Shown here: positions 13,301-22,422 of the stretch, in pieces
How positions within the stretch are numbered: the stretch's first letter is position 1
How the letters are laid out: the number at the start of each line of letters is the position of its first letter
Assembly: GCF_009769755.1 (NCBI RefSeq)
Contig: NZ_SDWJ01000002.1
Span: 496,001-560,000 of the forward strand
Length of the DNA: 64,000 nt
Reading direction: 5' to 3'
From: Sphingorhabdus profundilacus
GTDB lineage: Bacteria > Pseudomonadota > Alphaproteobacteria > Sphingomonadales > Sphingomonadaceae
Position numbers and translations under genes: made by a program
Notes under the pieces: model-generated
Databases searched by the model: none
Told to the model about the DNA's origin: nothing
The model's input: the letters and a program-made list of their open reading frames with translations, nothing else

Positions 13301-16300
13301 CAGTTGATGCTACGTCAATTGTATCGTTAAGTTCGAAACTCCCAAAACGTTGCGATCTAGCAAATTTTTGTGAAGCATTATCAAAGAATATATTGAACTT
13401 CACATTCGATGCACTAACATCAAGATGATTTAATATAAATGTGAATCCACCAAAATAATCACTCTCGTGGCGCTTGTTCAACCCCAGCTCATCAGCTCTA
13501 ATAATATTTAATATTGTTTCTACTGCAAATGTACTCTCTGCATCATTTTCGATAATTGTATTTATTGTTCTAAAATTTTCCAAATATGTTTGGAACGATT
13601 GAGCAGTAGAAATGTTTCCATCTAACACTTCTGATCGAAATTCACCTTTTGTTATCGCACTTTCAATAGTATTGTAAATAGCACGCTTTATAAGCACATT
13701 TCCGCCCAGGATTTGAAAATCGGGGTCTGACAAGCCTTGCAAAATTCCAAAATTTATCAAATCTTGAGATGCTGCCTTACCTTTAAATCTAGCCGTAATT
13801 GCATCTTTCGATCGCGTGGAATTCGGACGATACACATATGTCGAACCCCTAAGCCCATAATTTCCGGCCTGAATTCTATCCGGATTAAGTAATGAACCAT
13901 TAGAGACATCGATTACGAAATTATATGTGCTTGCGACTGCCGAGGCGAGACTTTGCGCAGTATCTTTTGACCCACCCTTGCGTGAATAAACATTGTCTAC
14001 GTCAAAACGTCCAGTCGATTTGTCGAACACAACATCGGCGCCTGACCGAGGCGTTCCTCCAAATACCGAACCAATCAAACCGCCAACGATAAATCCAACG
14101 GCAGCGAATGCCGCTGCAGTCAAGGGACCACCTGCAATACCTAGATTCGCGCCAAGGACAGTTAATGAGCCACCTGATGGCAACGATGCTAGTATCGCAG
14201 CTGCCGCAATACCGCCCAAAGAAGCCCCTACCGAACTTCCAATTTGACCACCAACCGATTTGAATGAAACAAGTTCAGAAGCCAATTTGGTTCCAAGAAA
14301 GCCGCCAACAGCGGTGCCAACTGCTGCTATATTCACACCTTCGAATGCATTTGCAAACACCGATCGACCATCTAAAGTACTAGACGCAATGTTTGATACT
14401 ATCCGTCCGATAACCGCGCCCGTCGAGACATTTGCTAGTTCACCAGCGAAACCATCAACTCCAAGCGCATTAATAAGATTTGCGGTTATAAAAGACGAAA
14501 TAGACCCGACACCGGCGGCTTGCAAATTATTAAATAGTTCCGTATCTATTTTTTGGAATGCATTTTTTAGTGCAACTGCTAATTTATCTCCGTTAATTAA
14601 TCCGTCAACTGTATCACCGATATTATCAAACAACGTTGATAATAGAGCTCCTGCAGCAACGCGTTCTGTGGATGTTTTCCCTAATCTTGCACCAAATTGG
14701 CTGCCAATTAAACCACCTATTTCACTAAATCCGATCCCCGCCAAACTTCCTTCTAAATCGACATTACTATTCCCATTTCTATCAATCGTAATTCTGGATT
14801 TATTATTGAGATTAAATATTATAATATCAAAGTTATTTGTCAGTAATCTAGATTCGTTACCCTTGATTAATAGTAAACCATCTACTGTCGAAAAAACCTC
14901 GGACACATCAGTTACATCTGTATTATCTCCAAACTTGGAGCCATCATTTGCTAAACGCGAAAGTAAATCTTCAAGATTTTTTTCTATTTCAACGCCATCA
15001 ACACGAGACACATTCCTCCCATTTACGACATAATCAACTCCACCAATTGCAAGCCCAAGTGGGCTACTTGATGTTTCGCGCGATACTGTGTACGAAAGCT
15101 TTCCATTATGTGGGTTACCACGAAACGATTTTGTAAAGCCACCAACATTTGATCGTGTGTCAATCAAAACGCCGGCTGCTGGATCAAACCTCAGACCTGG
15201 TTCGAATGAGAGAAACCCAACTCCTCCCGAAACAACAACAATTTCTTTTTCTGTAAATGGGTTTACGGGGCTATCTTTTATCTGTAACCCTCTACTTCTT
15301 GCAAAGTCAGCTGCTGCATCGAAGCTTGTACCAGTTACAATTCTTCCATCAGCCAATTCTATAGATTCAATTTGTTTTCCAAAGTTATCTTTAATGCTAG
15401 TTGTCTGCCTAAGAATCAATTCTCCACTCGGACTAATTTCTAATCCCAGAAGGCCTGTTATCGATTTAACTGCTTGCAGGTCACTATTTTCAAATTTTAT
15501 TGCAACTTTATCTTCTTCAATTTGCAATAATTTACTGCTATTGTCTATAATATCAAATTTATTTGTATTTGATTTTGTATACTCAATTGTAACAGTGAAT
15601 TTAGAAGTTGCACCTCCTCCAAGATTTAACTCTATTGTGGTGCCTGCTGAAGCAGAAAATACATTGTCTGTACCAACATTTGTTAAGGTAGATTGATTGG
15701 ATATCTTGAATAAATCTAAGGATAAATCGATAGGCAGCTCTCCAATCGCTGCATTTTTTAGGCCATCCGATACGCCCGATAATATTTTTGACACAAAGGA
15801 TGGAAGCTTCGAGCTTGCCGCGATATTTATGGATGTTTTATCACGGAAATTTGTTCCTATTGTAGCACCTACACTAAAATCTGGTACAAAGGTATTTATA
15901 AGATCTCCAAATTTTGTTCCCGGTTTAGCGATACTCTTTACTAATGGGAATTTATTTATATCACCACGAGCTTCTAGACCGAAGGCTAGCATTGAATCAA
16001 ACCCGACGCCATTTTCATCTGTCAATTTAGACGTATCAAATACCTCGACCTTGGGCTTTAAAATACTAGGAATCAGTTGTATTAGTTCCAGGGGATTACC
16101 AAACTTACCCAAAAATGAGTTTATATTGGTAACCGTCTGCCCAGGATCCACAACTTTGAAATCAGCTTGCGATTTTTTATTAATTGGCCCCTTGAAAACA
16201 TCTTTTGGAAGGGAGTTCAAAAGTGGATTATTCTGCAAATTAAACGGTACAATTGTACGTTTGGTCAAAAACTTTGGAGACTTTGCAAAAAGAATATCGG

Positions 16301-16358
16301 TTGCCGTTATTCGGTTTTCGCGGCGCAATATGGGAAATGGTTGTGTAACATTGCTCAT
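1..16358 (-). CDS. Giant RTX (haemolysin-type Ca-binding) repeat protein, 3' end outside the window
   Basis: One frame stays open from an ATG at 16358 to the window edge, at least 5,452 codons. The start is supported by GGAGA nine bases upstream. Predicted order: residues 1 to about 1010 are non-repeat and AT-rich, with a glycine-rich hydrophobic stretch near 670-775. RTX nonapeptides of the GGxGNDxLx type follow, interspersed with capping segments of the DLVVTV...IKDWF type (haemolysin-related domains). From about residue 4000 come Ig/cadherin-like modules with recurring VDEAPxxP and NVNDNP linkers, then a Pro-Thr linker (PTPTPTP) and two EF-hand-like modules ([10 protein letters not shown], FDxDGDGxxD). 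Known for the family: such proteins leave by type I secretion through a C-terminal signal, fold on extracellular Ca2+ and act as adhesins or toxins. The secretion signal and ABC/MFP genes would lie left of the window. An adhesin is my preferred reading, but the N-terminal hydrophobic stretch leaves a membrane-acting toxin possible. Confidence 0.93.
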   Translation of the reverse strand, partial: MSNVTQPFPILRRENRITATDILFAKSPKFLTKRTIVPFNLQNNPLLNSLPKDVFKGPINKKSQADFKVVDPGQTVTNINSFLGKFGNPLELIQLIPSILKPKVEVFDTSKLTDENGVGFDSMLAFGLEARGDINKFPLVKSIAKPGTKFGDLINTFVPDFSVGATIGTNFRDKTSINIAASSKLPSFVSKILSGVSDGLKNAAIGELPIDLSLDLFKISNQSTLTNVGTDNVFSASAGTTIELNLGGGATSKFTVTIEYTKSNTNKFDIIDNSSKLLQIEEDKVAIKFENSDLQAVKSITGLLGLEISPSGELILRQTTSIKDNFGKQIESIELADGRIVTGTSFDAAADFARSRGLQIKDSPVNPFTEKEIVVVSGGVGFLSFEPGLRFDPAAGVLIDTRSNVGGFTKSFRGNPHNGKLSYTVSRETSSSPLGLAIGGVDYVVNGRNVSRVDGVEIEKNLEDLLSRLANDGSKFGDNTDVTDVSEVFSTVDGLLLIKGNESRLLTNNFDIIIFNLNNKSRITIDRNGNSNVDLEGSLAGIGFSEIGGLIGSQFGARLGKTSTERVAAGALLSTLFDNIGDTVDGLINGDKLAVALKNAFQKIDTELFNNLQAAGVGSISSFITANLINALGVDGFAGELANVSTGAVIGRIVSNIASSTLDGRSVFANAFEGVNIAAVGTAVGGFLGTKLASELVSFKSVGGQIGSSVGASLGGIAAAAILASLPSGGSLTVLGANLGIAGGPLTAAAFAAVGFIVGGLIGSVFGGTPRSGADVVFDKSTGRFDVDNVYSRKGGSKDTAQSLASAVASTYNFVIDVSNGSLLNPDRIQAGNYGLRGSTYVYRPNSTRSKDAITARFKGKAASQDLINFGILQGLSDPDFQILGGNVLIKRAIYNTIESAITKGEFRSEVLDGNISTAQSFQTYLENFRTINTIIENDAESTFAVETILNIIRADELGLNKRHESDYFGGFTFILNHLDVSASNVKFNIFFDNASQKFARSQRFGSFELNDTIDVASTDLIQGTSADDVIELTHSDTTRDADGIEFQITGGADRIADAAGLIINGTARTGGQFAVDIAATIDAGDGNDTVHAGDLGNNVFGGRGNDTIFGGRLDDWLIGGEGDDSLNAGSDIAGTLGGDGNYLDGGAGNDMLIGREGSDWLEGGKGTDILEGGNGDDVLAGGAGAQDVLRGGLGDDQYIFRIGDADGSGDVANADIVRDESGLTVQSAINLAVAGQVGKVGADISSFAGKLLFRKFGLGKWTGTNGDTVSTQVSLSSGDQVQAGGNDTLVFGAGITLDGISIIKATNNLDLIIEITSTKEKILLQDWFNPFNKIENLAFADGQVLRIADFDTFTLGTDGADYIYGTNGNDFVHGGKGNDFITLLFGNDFGNGGDGNDYVSGDQGNDIVIGLDGNDTVLGGLDQDNVTGGAGNDEVRGGDGNDVVSGDTGNDFVSGGSGNDLYKFERGDGQDVYVDQLSNEWELIYSTDGGFTAGYSRGDAGTPEANHLFYTAPGSTNKVRIFDGAVWGIRNADGSTETVRIEYSVSNGGTLMRHRPADANKITDTVIRTDALNNNDVIEFGIGIDVSELQFSDAGSAQVPKRDLIIGIEPSGGATGGFASLTDRIVLREWLTNEAVRKSFEGFSFFSSGTINVSALDLKGGTDGADILTGTSTASTRGNWITAGAGDDMITGGLLNDILNGNSGDDVLLGGDGADILFGGTGNDILEGQNGGQFFEGDGTDALGNNLGTGAIAAPGGRGDTLIGGEGFDLASYASAANSVTVNLGNAAANAGLTAGGDTFASIEGIIGSKYADILTGDNGDNELTGNGALVGSDQLFGQGGNDTYVFGRNTGSVIVSDQFQTANETIVDAMGRLVEPYVDRFDLISSDGGIFTYSQRVENIDTGEIVYQRIIESGQRLASAPALTSDGWIPGLTTNGQQISRPVIDSTTSAGDDAILIGVSARLPTAFTTGTAVGWSELDFSFSKTAGQTNDLLIKIGSSSSVLQLKNFKTTAGLFSTTSGIETLLLSDGEQAALKGLVFDINGNLGVIGNSEDNLIVDIAGRASSLNGAAGNDVLSGRDGADQLIGGDGDDILSGGIGNDTLNGGIGVDTATYYGAAAATGAALAGTGVSVNLTGAAPLAGAGTSESTGDQFISIENVIGSDFNDTITGDAFDNVLRGNAGRDTLIGNDGNDVLVGGDGDDTATGGVGDDALEGGDGNDNLTGLGDNDIITGGAGNDILMGDATSADDGGALEISTYNRIANGSFETLGASSSELPGWTSLSGQTFTITGADKSRRLALDGGTSNLEVTQVINGIGAGQELILSFDVQNTSGATGTNFEVFWNGVKLVPSLVPGSTTAYSVNVKGALTGDNILKFAGTGVADGQGATIDLVKLVTKGGGADTLIGGDGDDILRGNDGSDTLSGGTGIDSIYGGTGDDRLDGGQGNDLLFGGAGNDIYTVFGDGGSDRISVGSGNDSIVYGATAEGGKQPITAEQVLLSRAGNDLVITIMGATSVVTVVDWFNAAPATTASSLAARRIIVGDKAIAQSDVEALFNAQAGNLDPAAYKLIFDRVWQPLATYSDRFSVTGTDNGETASVDSAIIGGVTFNALGGNDVLNGTGSNDIFDAGTGNDTINAGAGDDRLTGGADNDQLFGQDGNDTIVYGTETGFDQVDGGAGNDSIIVSSDNTVIGLTSLTNVEVIDGTAKSNAQIRLNTGANLDLTNVAVSGIAKIVGSVGADTITGSKGNDVIEGGAGNDRLLGGAGDDTLNAGTGSDQLDGGAGFDIADFSGLTTGITIDLAAQTVQHGNTANSTTLSGIEGATGGEGADTLLGSANADRLSGGAGNDRLEGRDGNDILVGGSGNDLLFGQAGDDTALLSTVGENAFDGGDGIDTANFAISTANLNIDLSVVNGSHRLTNVENLTGGSGSDTLRGNDGNNVLSGGAGSDSLYGGAGDDVLEGGAGDDRFFGGSGFNTLSYKGKLAGYTVDTVNKTVTDIDLSDGNDGVDTFEDINRIQFADAQTILGIDTNNAPTVNPLLPDVTQDDNEALVAFNVRNNFIDLDIPNGDSLTFSATLADGSPLPAWLIFDNNNVQFSYAANAAPAGTVLDVKVKATDARGASVEDIFRFTLKEGRGATINGTPGVDVIQGTFRGEDVNLGDGNDIVSGSNGADRIDGGLGFDRISYRNSTAGITIALDGGPGTGGQAQGDTLINTESLEGSEFRDNLTATNNGSELIGHNGDDQLTGGAALDVIYGGLGNDTIFGGGGDDYLEGGQGADIIDGGDGEDWAFLSGAQSSVTLDLAGIIANAGDAAGDSYVNVERIFGSEFSDTFYGDSGGNIIRGNGGDDTIYGRAGGDVLEGGAGNDSVAGGDGSDLLYGQDGADLLYGEAGGDTLEGGAGNDVLNGGAGNDVLNGGAGIDSVSYFDISGTDSQGVTVDLANIANNRGQAEGDSYIDIELIYGSAVADILRGDANDNILIGESGNDTIHGGGGNDSLHGGTGNDTIYTDTSTGFVYGDDGDDTIHGGINGNTLVGGAGNDTIYGGTGGERLIGGAGDDRIEGGGGEDQIFGEDGNDILTGGAQNTLIYGGNGNDVAHLTTFRANGFDGGDGIDTVSYATNQSGIDVDLRNINDSHRLVNVENAIGGSGNDTIRGSDVDNVLDGGAGNDLLIGSLGADYLIGGAGIDTVSYVDSLVGISTTNPAAVGALDFTPPASGTPFKVAGVVLPLDGVRVSLAATGETLAAVGGHAQGDILVGVENLIGSNFSDQLVGSWLDNKLEGGAGDDLIYGGDGADTLDGGVGDDVIYGEMGNDTLLGGEGNDRLFGGGQSDVLIGGNGNDILEAGNQGDALKGGAGNDVLIGGSGGDTYFIGIGGGSDTIFNFDEDISNGVVANDGIVFEDDIANTELWFQKSGRDLVVTVIRDGTKTTIKDWFVNDVTGDYSALDNFVVDVVIAKQHVAGHKVSLPRLLQLMEGQAIPSNFDSLSAMLQADINAAWRQNQAPTVALAPGQPTTVKEDGVLVFNVNISDQETSPSGLTLEALVDGVLRPAEINPTGEGTYTVTIRGLADQSGIGQLMLRAFDGGIYSDPLLVPITITPEADGLLLGATQTALAVNAGTPVVLTGLSAALKDADGSEVIEDLFVDGLPAGAILSSGTQSFAATATNGSVNIRGWNGGNLALTLSNLTVTPPPGSGADFTLRLRGRSRDGNPGAYVYSTESVSANIQIVVNAPPTGVRLQLAGLNENVVGGLVGTLGALGDPDRTGNYRYEIIGGADQNRFVLTGANNSELRLAAGQALNFEAPAAQLQIRVVDISSGTELVGGTTEFSITPNNVNEAPGTPAEVTNASINDGAGAGTIVANLNLSATDDDGHAVKFEIVGESSLFEVVGTQVRVRDGQVVNFEGVNGATIPFHDLNIIARDPGNLASAVARTIRVNINPVDEAPSLVLGQTAVTLAETATNGWGGISLNGFDQEGQNVTYEIQPGGAASLFNVSGQGAGGMLRLNGPLDYDGALAGFGAINASGVRSTTIFVRSRTSTGPASDYQAFTFNLSNVDEAPSTPAAVAQLIIDENTPYSQNFDLGSIDPEGGPVDYSFALQNNVSGNPGGLFEIVNTAGSGLTIKLLQPFDFETIKNQSYYTATNATSGTITLKIVAVDADINAVGISNIADSRRSLARDITVLVRNVDEAPLNPTSSNSVINITEGVTGFTGVVLGATDVDSSTINYRFANGTDRMGNLFLFGNGLHVDGNGLDFEATNNGVLEFDIFAFADGQFSKTGVRQKINVINVNDNPTVFTNVPGTLRITENAIITGSVTSPGQLQATDVDNLGITYSIVGGNISRPNGPVFQIDPKTGVIGYGNGGVDYEDGGWSQGGSTGKFTDLIIRASDGGTPVDQVVRVEVVNIRREVAVREVEQPGYTFVTDRRANPFGDSRTQLVSIRLVDNQGRVVLYHSEIVNTGGQTSGRAITQGILAAGYVRDINGNIFSDDESNNNNLNHLVGSDLVTFNPSPTPTPTPIGDDPPPGGVQPPIVFDLNGDGLDLISLEDSHVLFDQNGDGILDRTGFVGADDALLVYDRNRNGLIDNGSEISFVGDKEGAKTDLEGLAGFDTDGDALITAKDSRFAELQVWQDRNQDGISQVDELRTLAQAGIVSIKLGGTSTGQTAENTVGNIVYNTSQFSRSDGSTGLLGDVGLVYIAGSKTVSLPDSAILTPPLVNVVPPTPIRPRSVVDSAIPEIIAVSQLLADAGPAKPITLSSAANTADEIGSVQVELKPMVDLDNMNMESPALRETTAAPPPPSNVQTVDFDRRAKHFMVSFQQGGMSIAPRKANGTFDARAGILGNTTILKFRDRAIGIYSPVVLDLDGDGLELRSRKKSHAKFDVDGDGIKDNTGWVGRGDGLLVIDRNNDGLITRSSELLFQSDRSASTNSFDALAEFDDNADGRITLVDRRFSDLKIW
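1640..4370 (-). other. Ig/cadherin-like domain block of the giant RTX protein
   Basis: About 900 residues of beta-sandwich-type repeats, each opening with a linker such as [18 protein letters not shown] or PVDEAPSLV. Each contains patterns like DxDxxxVxYxIxxGxxxxFxIxxxTGxI and FExxxxxxxxIxVxAxD. These are typical of bacterial cadherin/VCBS-like modules that form extended stalks in adhesins. No stop or frame break interrupts the block. Confidence 0.75.
4740..13330 (-). repeat. RTX nonapeptide repeat region of the giant gene
   Basis: The minus strand encodes many blocks of GGxGxDxLx-type nonapeptides, for example around 4800-4990, 5340-6660, 7440-7880, 9000-9160, 9640-9860, 11060-11300, 11960-12260 and 12760-13120. 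The blocks are separated by recurring spacers such as DSYxxVExIxGSxxxDxLxG and by haemolysin-related capping segments. In this family each nonapeptide contributes a Ca-binding turn of a parallel beta-roll. On the plus strand the repeats read as cattgcc/ccgcc-rich triplet patterns, which creates many spurious open frames there. Confidence 0.92.
6117..6170 (-). repeat. Exact 27-bp tandem duplication of one RTX unit
   Basis: Positions 6117-6143 and 6144-6170 are identical over 27 bases, which is exactly one nonapeptide (GGAGNDVLN, repeated). Neighbouring RTX units differ at many synonymous sites, so an exact copy points to a recent in-frame unit duplication. Confidence 0.9.
13330..16358 (-). other. 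N-terminal non-repeat module of the giant RTX protein
   Basis: About 1,010 residues without RTX repeats. The DNA is visibly richer in A/T than the repeat part downstream, which suggests a module of different origin. Nothing like a Sec signal peptide is present at the N-terminus ([18 protein letters not shown]), as expected for a type I substrate. Between about 14340 and 14040 the protein becomes glycine-rich and hydrophobic with short GxxxG-like spacings (for example [16 protein letters not shown]). I do not recognise a catalytic domain here. Confidence 0.7.
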
Positions 16359-16831
16359 TATCCATGATCTCCAGAATGTATTAATTCAATCAAATACTCG
16401 GTTTATGCTAATTTTTTGGAACTTTGCATCCGTCGAGCATTCATATAGAAACAATTTAATTTAAATAATTGCGGTACACCTCTCATTGTTACTCTTTTTG
16501 CTTTGCAGTTATACCAACAGATTCCGCAATTTTTTTCCTGATAACTACCGTTACCCCTCACAAACTATTTTTGGATGCAAAACGGCATTTTTATTGCAGG
16601 ATGAGCGCTTGACTTTCTGAGAGTAGGCATCTGATAAGTTTAGAGATCGCTTCAACATCATTACGGCTACGCCGATAACATAGTCGACTCTCTATTCTAG
16701 GGCCTGAGATCACCCACTAATAACCGGTATCGTTTTGCGAGCTATTGGCAAGCTTCTACCGACGAAGCTAACAACAAGGAAGGCCAGTGACGCCAACCGG
16801 GATCCTATTCATTCTACCTTGAGGACGGCTA
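16359..16831. other. Intergenic region between divergent RTX gene and GST gene
   Basis: This 473-bp AT-rich stretch holds the promoters for both divergent genes. I see no gene and no hairpin I can defend. A TTGACT at about 16609 precedes TGATAA by 17 bases on the plus strand, but the -10 match is poor. Confidence 0.5.
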
Positions 16832-17593
16832 ATGCGGCTATTTACAAACTGGTTCAGTCCATTTGCGCGAAAGGTTGCGCTAGCCTTGGAACACAAGGGA
16901 ATTGCCTACGAAGCAATTGACGGACTGGCTCATGCCAACCACGCCCTTTTGCGCCGCCATAACTCTCGGGGCGAAGTGCCAATACTGATCGATGGCGAGG
17001 TGGTGATATCGAATTCGGCGAATATATTGGCGTATCTGGAGGATGCCTATCCTCAACCCGCCATTCTACCCTTTGATGCACCGGCTCGTGCCAACGCACG
17101 GGCATTAGAGCGCTTGTTCGATACGCGTGTCGATCCGATTTTGGTCAACTGTTCATTATGGACTTGGGCAACGCGAAGCGACAACATGCCATCCGGGTTG
17201 AAAGAAGCAGGCCAACTCGACCTTGATGCCGCTCTTGCGGAAACTGAAACGCTCCTCGCCAAGAAAGGAGCATTCAGTTTTGGCGAATTGCCCGGTCTGG
17301 CTGATTTCGCATTATGGCCGCATCTGGCCGCGATCGAACCTCTAGGATTCCAGCTTGACTGTTCTCGATATGGCCGGACAGCTGAGTTACTCCAGCAGAT
17401 GAGGGCAACAGAACTTTTTCAAAATGATGCCCGGCGAACCCGTAACTTTCTTAAAACCATGTCAGCCGATACGCACGAGACGACCAGAATAGCCTGGCGC
17501 GGAGACAGGATTGAATGGCTGCTGTCTCGTGGTTATCACAGTTGGTTTTTGAACGAAATTCTCTCTGATAGAGTCCTTTGGCCAATTTCCTAG
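16832..17593 (+). CDS. Glutathione S-transferase family protein
   Basis: A 253-residue protein starting at an ATG with GAGGA six bases upstream. The N-terminal thioredoxin-like half has LFTNWFSPFARKVALALEHK and the glutathione-site pattern VPILIDGEVVISNSANILAYL (quoted in part: EVPILIDGEVVISNSANIL). The helical half follows at about residues 85-200 with the LADFALWPHLAAIE pattern of GST C-terminal domains. The last 40 residues extend beyond a standard GST. Cytosolic. It probably conjugates or reduces electrophiles; the substrate is unknown. It stands alone, divergent from the RTX gene. Confidence 0.82.
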   Translation: MRLFTNWFSPFARKVALALEHKGIAYEAIDGLAHANHALLRRHNSRGEVPILIDGEVVISNSANILAYLEDAYPQPAILPFDAPARANARALERLFDTRVDPILVNCSLWTWATRSDNMPSGLKEAGQLDLDAALAETETLLAKKGAFSFGELPGLADFALWPHLAAIEPLGFQLDCSRYGRTAELLQQMRATELFQNDARRTRNFLKTMSADTHETTRIAWRGDRIEWLLSRGYHSWFLNEILSDRVLWPIS

Positions 17594-18194
17594 TTCGATA
17601 GATTTTGAGGAATTTAAGGTCTGACGGCAGCACAAATGGCCCATTATGGTCACTCATCTGGTCCTTGATGAGCAATTTCGTGATTGATTGGTCGCCTAGC
17701 TCGGCAAGCGAGCGTGACGACAGTCCAGTTTGATACGCTTAGGCGGCTCAAGCGGATGCATCAGCTTCAGACATTTTTTATATTCTGCCATTCTGGGATA
17801 CATCGTACTGTCCGACTGTACAGGTTAACATAAGCGATCTCTGATACATTCCACAAAGCATCGTTGCCTGCGCTTTCGCACAAAGGTGAACAATCGTTCG
17901 GTCCGATACGCCATGGCCTAACCTGGCACGCACGGAATGGCGGGAGATCACATCGTCTTACCGCTCCTGTGCAGTTAATCGCATATATTGCAAAAATATC
18001 ATATCCTTTGAATGCCGATAACACACTGATATATTGATATTATCGAGTGAACAAAAATTGCACTGGCCTCAACGTTGCCCAATTTATTTTCACAAACGCG
18101 CATCCAAATAGACACATCCAACCGTAGAGCCTTCTGACGAGACCGGACCGCAAAAATGGTTGTTGGTTCGAACAAGTTTATAAGAAAGGCGAAA
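17594..18194. other. 600-bp stretch without a supported gene
   Basis: Only short frames without a ribosome binding site or recognisable motif occur in either strand. It presumably contains the promoter of the DUF3034-globin-cytochrome operon near its right end. Confidence 0.4.
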
Positions 18195-19160
18195 ATGTCC
18201 AAAAAGTATTTATGTCAAGTCGCAACCATAGCGTTATGCGCCGTTCCTCAATTTGCCTTTGCCGGCGAATTGCAGGAAACCGACTCTGTGGCCATGGAAA
18301 GCAGCGATGCACTAGCTGCTAACAGCGACGCCGCCGAGAACACGCCACCTTTCTACGAAGGTGGAGGGCGGCTGCTGCTCACAGGAGGTGTCAGTCAGAT
18401 CGAAGGTGCCGGGGGAGGCGGTTTGACGCCCTGGGCGTTGATCGGCGGTTATGGGACGCGTAATGAACTTGGCGCGAGCGCCTTTGCCACGGGCGTTAAT
18501 ACCCAGGACTATTCCTTGACGGCCTTTGGTGGTCAGATTGCCTATGGCAACCGCATCGAACTGTCGGTCGCACGACAAAGCTTTAACCTCAACGCAGTAG
18601 GTGCTGCGCTTGGCCTCGGCCGAAAATTTTCGGTTCACCAGACCGTGGTTGGTGCCAAGGTCCGCCTGATTGGCGATGCCGTGCTTGAACAAGATTCGCT
18701 GCTGCCGCAGATTTCAGCCGGCATCCAATATAAGAAGAATGACGAGGGCCCGGTTATCGCAACGCTTGGCGCGCGCGATGATGATGGCATCGATTATTAT
18801 GTCAGCGCTACCAAGATCATCCTGTCGCAAAGTCTGCTGATCAACGGTACCGCGCGCCTGACAAAAGCCAACCAATTCGGGATCCTTGGATTTGGTGGTC
18901 CGGGAGAAGGCTATTCACTGCAGGGAGAGGGTTCTGTCGCGCTACTGCTAACCCGAAAACTAGCGATCGGCGGGGAATATCGTATGAAGCCCGACAATCT
19001 GGGACTGAAGGAGGACAATGCCTTTGATGCATTCGTCGCTTACGCACCTACCCGGAATGTCTCCGTTACACTTGCCTATGTCGATCTCGGCAGCATCGCG
19101 CGTGAAGTGACAATGCGCAAGCAGCGCGGTGTCTATGCGTCGGTGCAGATCGGGTTCTAA
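18195..19160 (+). CDS. DUF3034 family outer-membrane protein
   Basis: A 321-residue protein. The chosen ATG (18195) is preceded by AAGG and gives a classical signal peptide (MSKKYLCQVATIALCAVPQF, cleavage near AFA/GE). An earlier in-frame start would put 13 charged residues in front of it. The mature part opens with GGRLLLTGGVSQIEGAGGGG and LTPWALIGGYGTRNELGASA, which I recognise as DUF3034. It continues as alternating beta-strands and ends in aromatic Phe (VYASVQIGF), the usual C-terminal signature of outer-membrane barrels. The function of the family is not known. It is the first gene of a tight operon with an exported globin and a cytochrome c, which suggests a role in envelope redox or gas chemistry. 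Confidence 0.82.
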   Translation: MSKKYLCQVATIALCAVPQFAFAGELQETDSVAMESSDALAANSDAAENTPPFYEGGGRLLLTGGVSQIEGAGGGGLTPWALIGGYGTRNELGASAFATGVNTQDYSLTAFGGQIAYGNRIELSVARQSFNLNAVGAALGLGRKFSVHQTVVGAKVRLIGDAVLEQDSLLPQISAGIQYKKNDEGPVIATLGARDDDGIDYYVSATKIILSQSLLINGTARLTKANQFGILGFGGPGEGYSLQGEGSVALLLTRKLAIGGEYRMKPDNLGLKEDNAFDAFVAYAPTRNVSVTLAYVDLGSIAREVTMRKQRGVYASVQIGF

Positions 19161-19193
19161 CGCCTCGCTTGAAAATAATCAGAAAGAATAATC

Positions 19194-19697
19194 ATGAAAC
19201 GAACATTTTTATCGACGATCACCCTCAGCCTGCTGGCGGCCCCCTCAATGGTGTTTGCACAGGTTGGTCCGGGCAGTGAACCACCTGTCAACGACCCGGA
19301 CGTAACAGTTCGTGCACCTTCGCTGCCAGTTATCACCGACGACGAAAACCTCTTCGAGGCATTTGGCGGTCGCGAAGGGCTGGTGAAGATTATGGATGAC
19401 TTCATGGAACGGCTAGTTGTCAACCCGGCAACCAAACCTTTCTTTGAAAATTCTGACAAGGAGCGGGTCAAGCTTCAGCTTGTCGAACAACTCTGCGTGA
19501 TCATGAAAGGACCCTGCACATATTCAGGTCGGTCAATGGCCGAGATCCACCGCGGCATGAATGTCTCGGAACGAGCATTTTACGCCCTGGTCGAAGAGTT
19601 CCAGAGATCAGCAAACAAGATGAACGTCCCGTTTCGTGCCCAGAACCGCCTGATCGCTGCGCTGGCACCAATGCATCGCGACATCATAGATCGGTGA
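19194..19697 (+). CDS. Exported group 1 truncated haemoglobin
   Basis: 167 residues: a signal peptide (MKRTFLSTITLSLLAAPSMV, FA/Q), a 25-residue linker, then a 2-on-2 globin from about residue 52. Globin signatures are LFEAFGGREGLVKIMDDFM, the FF-S/T motif near residue 83, and GPCTYSGRSMAEIHRGM with the proximal haem ligand His119. Cys101 and Cys108 flank the E-F region. Group 1 truncated globins bind O2 and NO, and some oxidise NO to nitrate. Export to the periplasm is unusual for the class. It lies 33 bp after the DUF3034 gene, and its stop overlaps a possible upstream start of the cytochrome gene, so the three are one operon. Confidence 0.88.
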   Translation: MKRTFLSTITLSLLAAPSMVFAQVGPGSEPPVNDPDVTVRAPSLPVITDDENLFEAFGGREGLVKIMDDFMERLVVNPATKPFFENSDKERVKLQLVEQLCVIMKGPCTYSGRSMAEIHRGMNVSERAFYALVEEFQRSANKMNVPFRAQNRLIAALAPMHRDIIDR

Positions 19698-19705
19698 GGC
19701 TCACT

Positions 19706-20074
19706 ATGGGAAAGAAAGCGTGGGTCGCTAGTGTATGCCTTGCCGTAGTCGGAGTTCCTGCCTTCGGGCAGGCTCCGGCGCCTAACGGGGCCGCCACCTA
19801 TAAAGCCAAATGCGGATCCTGTCACAGCATTCCAACCAACAAAATTGGACCTGCGCATAAAGGCGTTTTTGGCCGAAAAGCGGGACTGGCAGCGGGATAC
19901 AGCTATTCTGCGCCCCTCAAAGGATCCGGCATTGTATGGAATGACAAAACTCTCGACCTATGGCTGCAGGGACCACAGAAAGTTGTGAAAGGCAGCAAGA
20001 TGTTTGTCGCGGTCCCAAATGCAGCCGAGCGCGCGGCTATTATCGCTTACCTAAAATCCCCAGCGGCGAAATAG
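19706..20074 (+). CDS. Class I c-type cytochrome (periplasmic)
   Basis: 122 residues. I chose the ATG at 19706 because GAGG lies six bases before it and it gives a good signal peptide (MGKKAWVASVCLAVVGVPAF, GQA). A GTG at 19694 overlaps the globin stop and is the alternative. The haem-binding CGSCH is at residues 36-40 and the likely sixth ligand Met99 is in KGSKMFVAVPN, typical of small cytochrome c2/c550-like proteins. It probably passes electrons in the periplasm, possibly to or from the globin encoded just upstream. A strong terminator follows ten bases after its stop. Confidence 0.9.
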   Translation: MGKKAWVASVCLAVVGVPAFGQAPAPNGAATYKAKCGSCHSIPTNKIGPAHKGVFGRKAGLAAGYSYSAPLKGSGIVWNDKTLDLWLQGPQKVVKGSKMFVAVPNAAERAAIIAYLKSPAAK

Positions 20075-20083
20075 TGCGCAACT

Positions 20084-20140
20084 GACGCGGCTGGCTTGTC
20101 CACCTCAGCCCCTTACCTCTCGGGCCAGCCGCGTCTTTTT
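20084..20140 (+). terminator. Rho-independent terminator between cytochrome gene and hemA
   Basis: A perfect 12-bp stem (GACGCGGCTGGC at 20084-20095 pairing with 20124-20135), a 28-base loop and a run of five T. It ends only 16 bases before the hemA start codon, so it sits inside the 5' region of hemA. Confidence 0.9.
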
Positions 20141-20156
20141 CGTGAAATGATATTTA

Positions 20157-21377
20157 GTGAACTATCAAAATCTATTCGACAAGGCTATCGACCGGCTTCA
20201 TGCCGAAGGCCGTTATCGCGTTTTTATCGACATATTGCGGAACAAGGGCGCGTACCCCAACGCGCGCTGTTTGGCAGGACATAATGGACCAAAGCCGATT
20301 ACCGTTTGGTGCTCGAATGATTATCTCGGCATGGGTCAGCATCCCAAGGTCGTCGCCGCGATGGAAGAAGCGTTGCATGATGTCGGCGCTGGCTCTGGCG
20401 GCACGCGCAATATCGGTGGCAACACGCATTACCATATCGAGCTTGAGGCCGAACTTGCCGATTTGCATGGCAAAGGCGGCGCTTTGCTCTTTACATCGGG
20501 CTATGTCTCGAACGACGCGACGCTCTCGACGCTGGCAAAGGTTCTGCCAGGCTGCATCATTTATTCCGACGAGTTGAACCATGCCTCGATGATCGCGGGC
20601 ATTCGCAATGCAGGCTGCGAAAAGCGCGTATGGCGGCACAATGATTTGGCGCATCTCGAGGAACTGTTGGCCGCCGACGACGAGGACGCACCGAAACTGA
20701 TCGCGTTCGAAAGTGTCTATTCGATGGACGGTGACGTCGCGCCTATCGCCGCCATCTGCGACCTTGCCGACAAATATAATGCGCTGACCTATTGCGACGA
20801 AGTTCATGCTGTCGGCATGTACGGCGCACGTGGCGGCGGGATAACAGAGCGCGACGGCGTTGCTGACCGGGTCACAATTATCGAGGGCACGCTGGGCAAG
20901 GCATTCGGTGTGATGGGCGGCTATATCGCTGCCGACCGGCGCATCGTTGATGTCATCCGCTCTTATGCGCCCGGCTTCATATTCACGACCTCGCTGTCGC
21001 CTGTGCTTGTCGCTGGCGTGCTTGCGTCAGTAAAACACCTCAAGGCCTCGAGCGAAGAGCGTGATGCGCAGCAGGCACATGCCGCAATGCTGAAGACGCT
21101 GATGGCCGATGCCGGGCTTCCTGTGATGCACAGTGAGACGCATATTGTGCCTTTAATGGTCGGCGACCCTATTAAAGCGAAGAAGATCAGCGATATATTG
21201 CTCGCCGAATACGGCGTCTATGTGCAGCCGATCAATTATCCGACAGTCCCCCGCGGCACGGAGCGTTTGCGGTTTACGCCAGGGCCATTCCACGATGAAG
21301 CCATGATGCGTGAGTTGACTGCAGCACTAGCTGAAATTTGGGACCGGATGGAACTGCGCGCCGCACAGGCTGCCTAA
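20157..21377 (+). CDS. hemA: 5-aminolevulinate synthase
   Basis: A 406-residue PLP enzyme of the alpha-oxoamine synthase family. It condenses glycine and succinyl-CoA to 5-aminolevulinate, the first step of haem and tetrapyrrole synthesis in alphaproteobacteria. Diagnostic features: [42 protein letters not shown] and the PLP lysine in TLGKAFG (Lys248, the same number as in Rhodobacter enzymes). The start is a GTG with no clear Shine-Dalgarno. An ATG ten bases earlier is out of frame. Transcription from the upstream operon would have to pass the terminator at 20084-20140, or a promoter must lie between 19900 and 20150. Placement behind two haem proteins suggests coupling of haem supply to demand. 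Confidence 0.96.
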   Translation: MNYQNLFDKAIDRLHAEGRYRVFIDILRNKGAYPNARCLAGHNGPKPITVWCSNDYLGMGQHPKVVAAMEEALHDVGAGSGGTRNIGGNTHYHIELEAELADLHGKGGALLFTSGYVSNDATLSTLAKVLPGCIIYSDELNHASMIAGIRNAGCEKRVWRHNDLAHLEELLAADDEDAPKLIAFESVYSMDGDVAPIAAICDLADKYNALTYCDEVHAVGMYGARGGGITERDGVADRVTIIEGTLGKAFGVMGGYIAADRRIVDVIRSYAPGFIFTTSLSPVLVAGVLASVKHLKASSEERDAQQAHAAMLKTLMADAGLPVMHSETHIVPLMVGDPIKAKKISDILLAEYGVYVQPINYPTVPRGTERLRFTPGPFHDEAMMRELTAALAEIWDRMELRAAQAA

Positions 21378-21480
21378 GCCTATCACCTGAATAAAGGTTT
21401 TGCGATCCAGGCACTTGCATTCAGCGATTATTCAGCGCCGCTGCCTCCATCTAACCTCCCTTTTTCAGAGAATTCTCTTG

Positions 21481-22422
21481 ATGTTACTTCGTACCTCAAT
21501 TGTTATTGCAGCATGTTTGCTGCACACCGCTCCCGCAGTGGCGAGTACTTCAGCCGGGGAGTGGACCGATCTCAGCGTCCGTATTGGCGAGACTGTCGAG
21601 ATATACATCAAGGATAAGCCTATGCATTTCCGTATAGCGCCGGATGCAGTATCCGTGCCCACATTGAACGCCGATGCGGCCCAGAAGATCGGGTTGAAGC
21701 CCAGCATGATCGGCTATGTTTTCGGCGTCGGACCGGTGAAGATTGCCTTCCGGACTGATGATGTAAAGTACCGCGCCGGGAGTGCGTCATTTAATCGCCG
21801 TACGGCCTTCAGTGACCGGGAAGTGGTGGACGGTGCCGACGGCATAGCGGGCCCTGAAACATTTCCGTTCCGTCGCACCATATTCACTTTGCGCAATCCA
21901 CAAGCCGACGACAAAGCGATTACCTTTCCACTCGACAAAGATATGGGGCGTAGCCAGACGGGCGTGAAAATCGAAATCGATGGGCGTCCGGTCTATGCTG
22001 CCTTCAGCTTTGACCGGGCAGAAAGTCTGGTGACGGCAACCGGCGGGCAATGGATCGCTGATGCAAATGGTGGTCGGTTCAACGGGGATACGCTCGAAAC
22101 ACCGATCCTTTATGGCGTGCGTCGCCCCATCCGCCCCTTACGGCTGGAACGCCCCTTGATGCTGGGCGAACTGGAAATTCGCAATCTTGCCGTCCGCGTT
22201 TCGGACGCCGGTAATGCCCAACGCATTGCAGACGGCACAGCACCCGAGCAGGATCCCAACGAGATCGTCGTAACAGGTGACAGCAAGCGCAAAATACCGA
22301 ACCAGCGCCTATATATCGGGATGGAGACGATCGGGCATTGCGCCTCGATTACATATGATTTCGAAGTCGGCACGGTAATGCTGATGTGCCCTGAACAGCC
22401 ACCAGCTGCGATACTGAACTGA
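21481..22422 (+). CDS. Exported aspartyl-protease-like protein
   Basis: 313 residues from the ATG at 21481, which gives a signal peptide (MLLRTSIVIAACLLHTAPAV, ASA). Longer in-frame starts would bury it. The body resembles two retropepsin-type halves, including VDGADGIAGPETFPFRR, which matches the DGIxGxxxL/F segment of bacterial predicted aspartyl proteases. I cannot find the DTG/DSG catalytic triad expected in the first half: the place reads RIAPDAVSVPTLN. It may be an inactive relative. Near residue 260 it contains DPNEIVVTG, the phrase also found at the N-terminus of sphingomonad TonB receptors. Probably envelope located; function unknown. Confidence 0.5.
   Translation: MLLRTSIVIAACLLHTAPAVASTSAGEWTDLSVRIGETVEIYIKDKPMHFRIAPDAVSVPTLNADAAQKIGLKPSMIGYVFGVGPVKIAFRTDDVKYRAGSASFNRRTAFSDREVVDGADGIAGPETFPFRRTIFTLRNPQADDKAITFPLDKDMGRSQTGVKIEIDGRPVYAAFSFDRAESLVTATGGQWIADANGGRFNGDTLETPILYGVRRPIRPLRLERPLMLGELEIRNLAVRVSDAGNAQRIADGTAPEQDPNEIVVTGDSKRKIPNQRLYIGMETIGHCASITYDFEVGTVMLMCPEQPPAAILN

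Noticed and set aside
1-13330. CRISPR-like periodic repeats in the first 13 kb
   Set aside because: The periodicity is 27 bp or multiples, coding and degenerate, as expected for RTX nonapeptides and not for repeat-spacer arrays.
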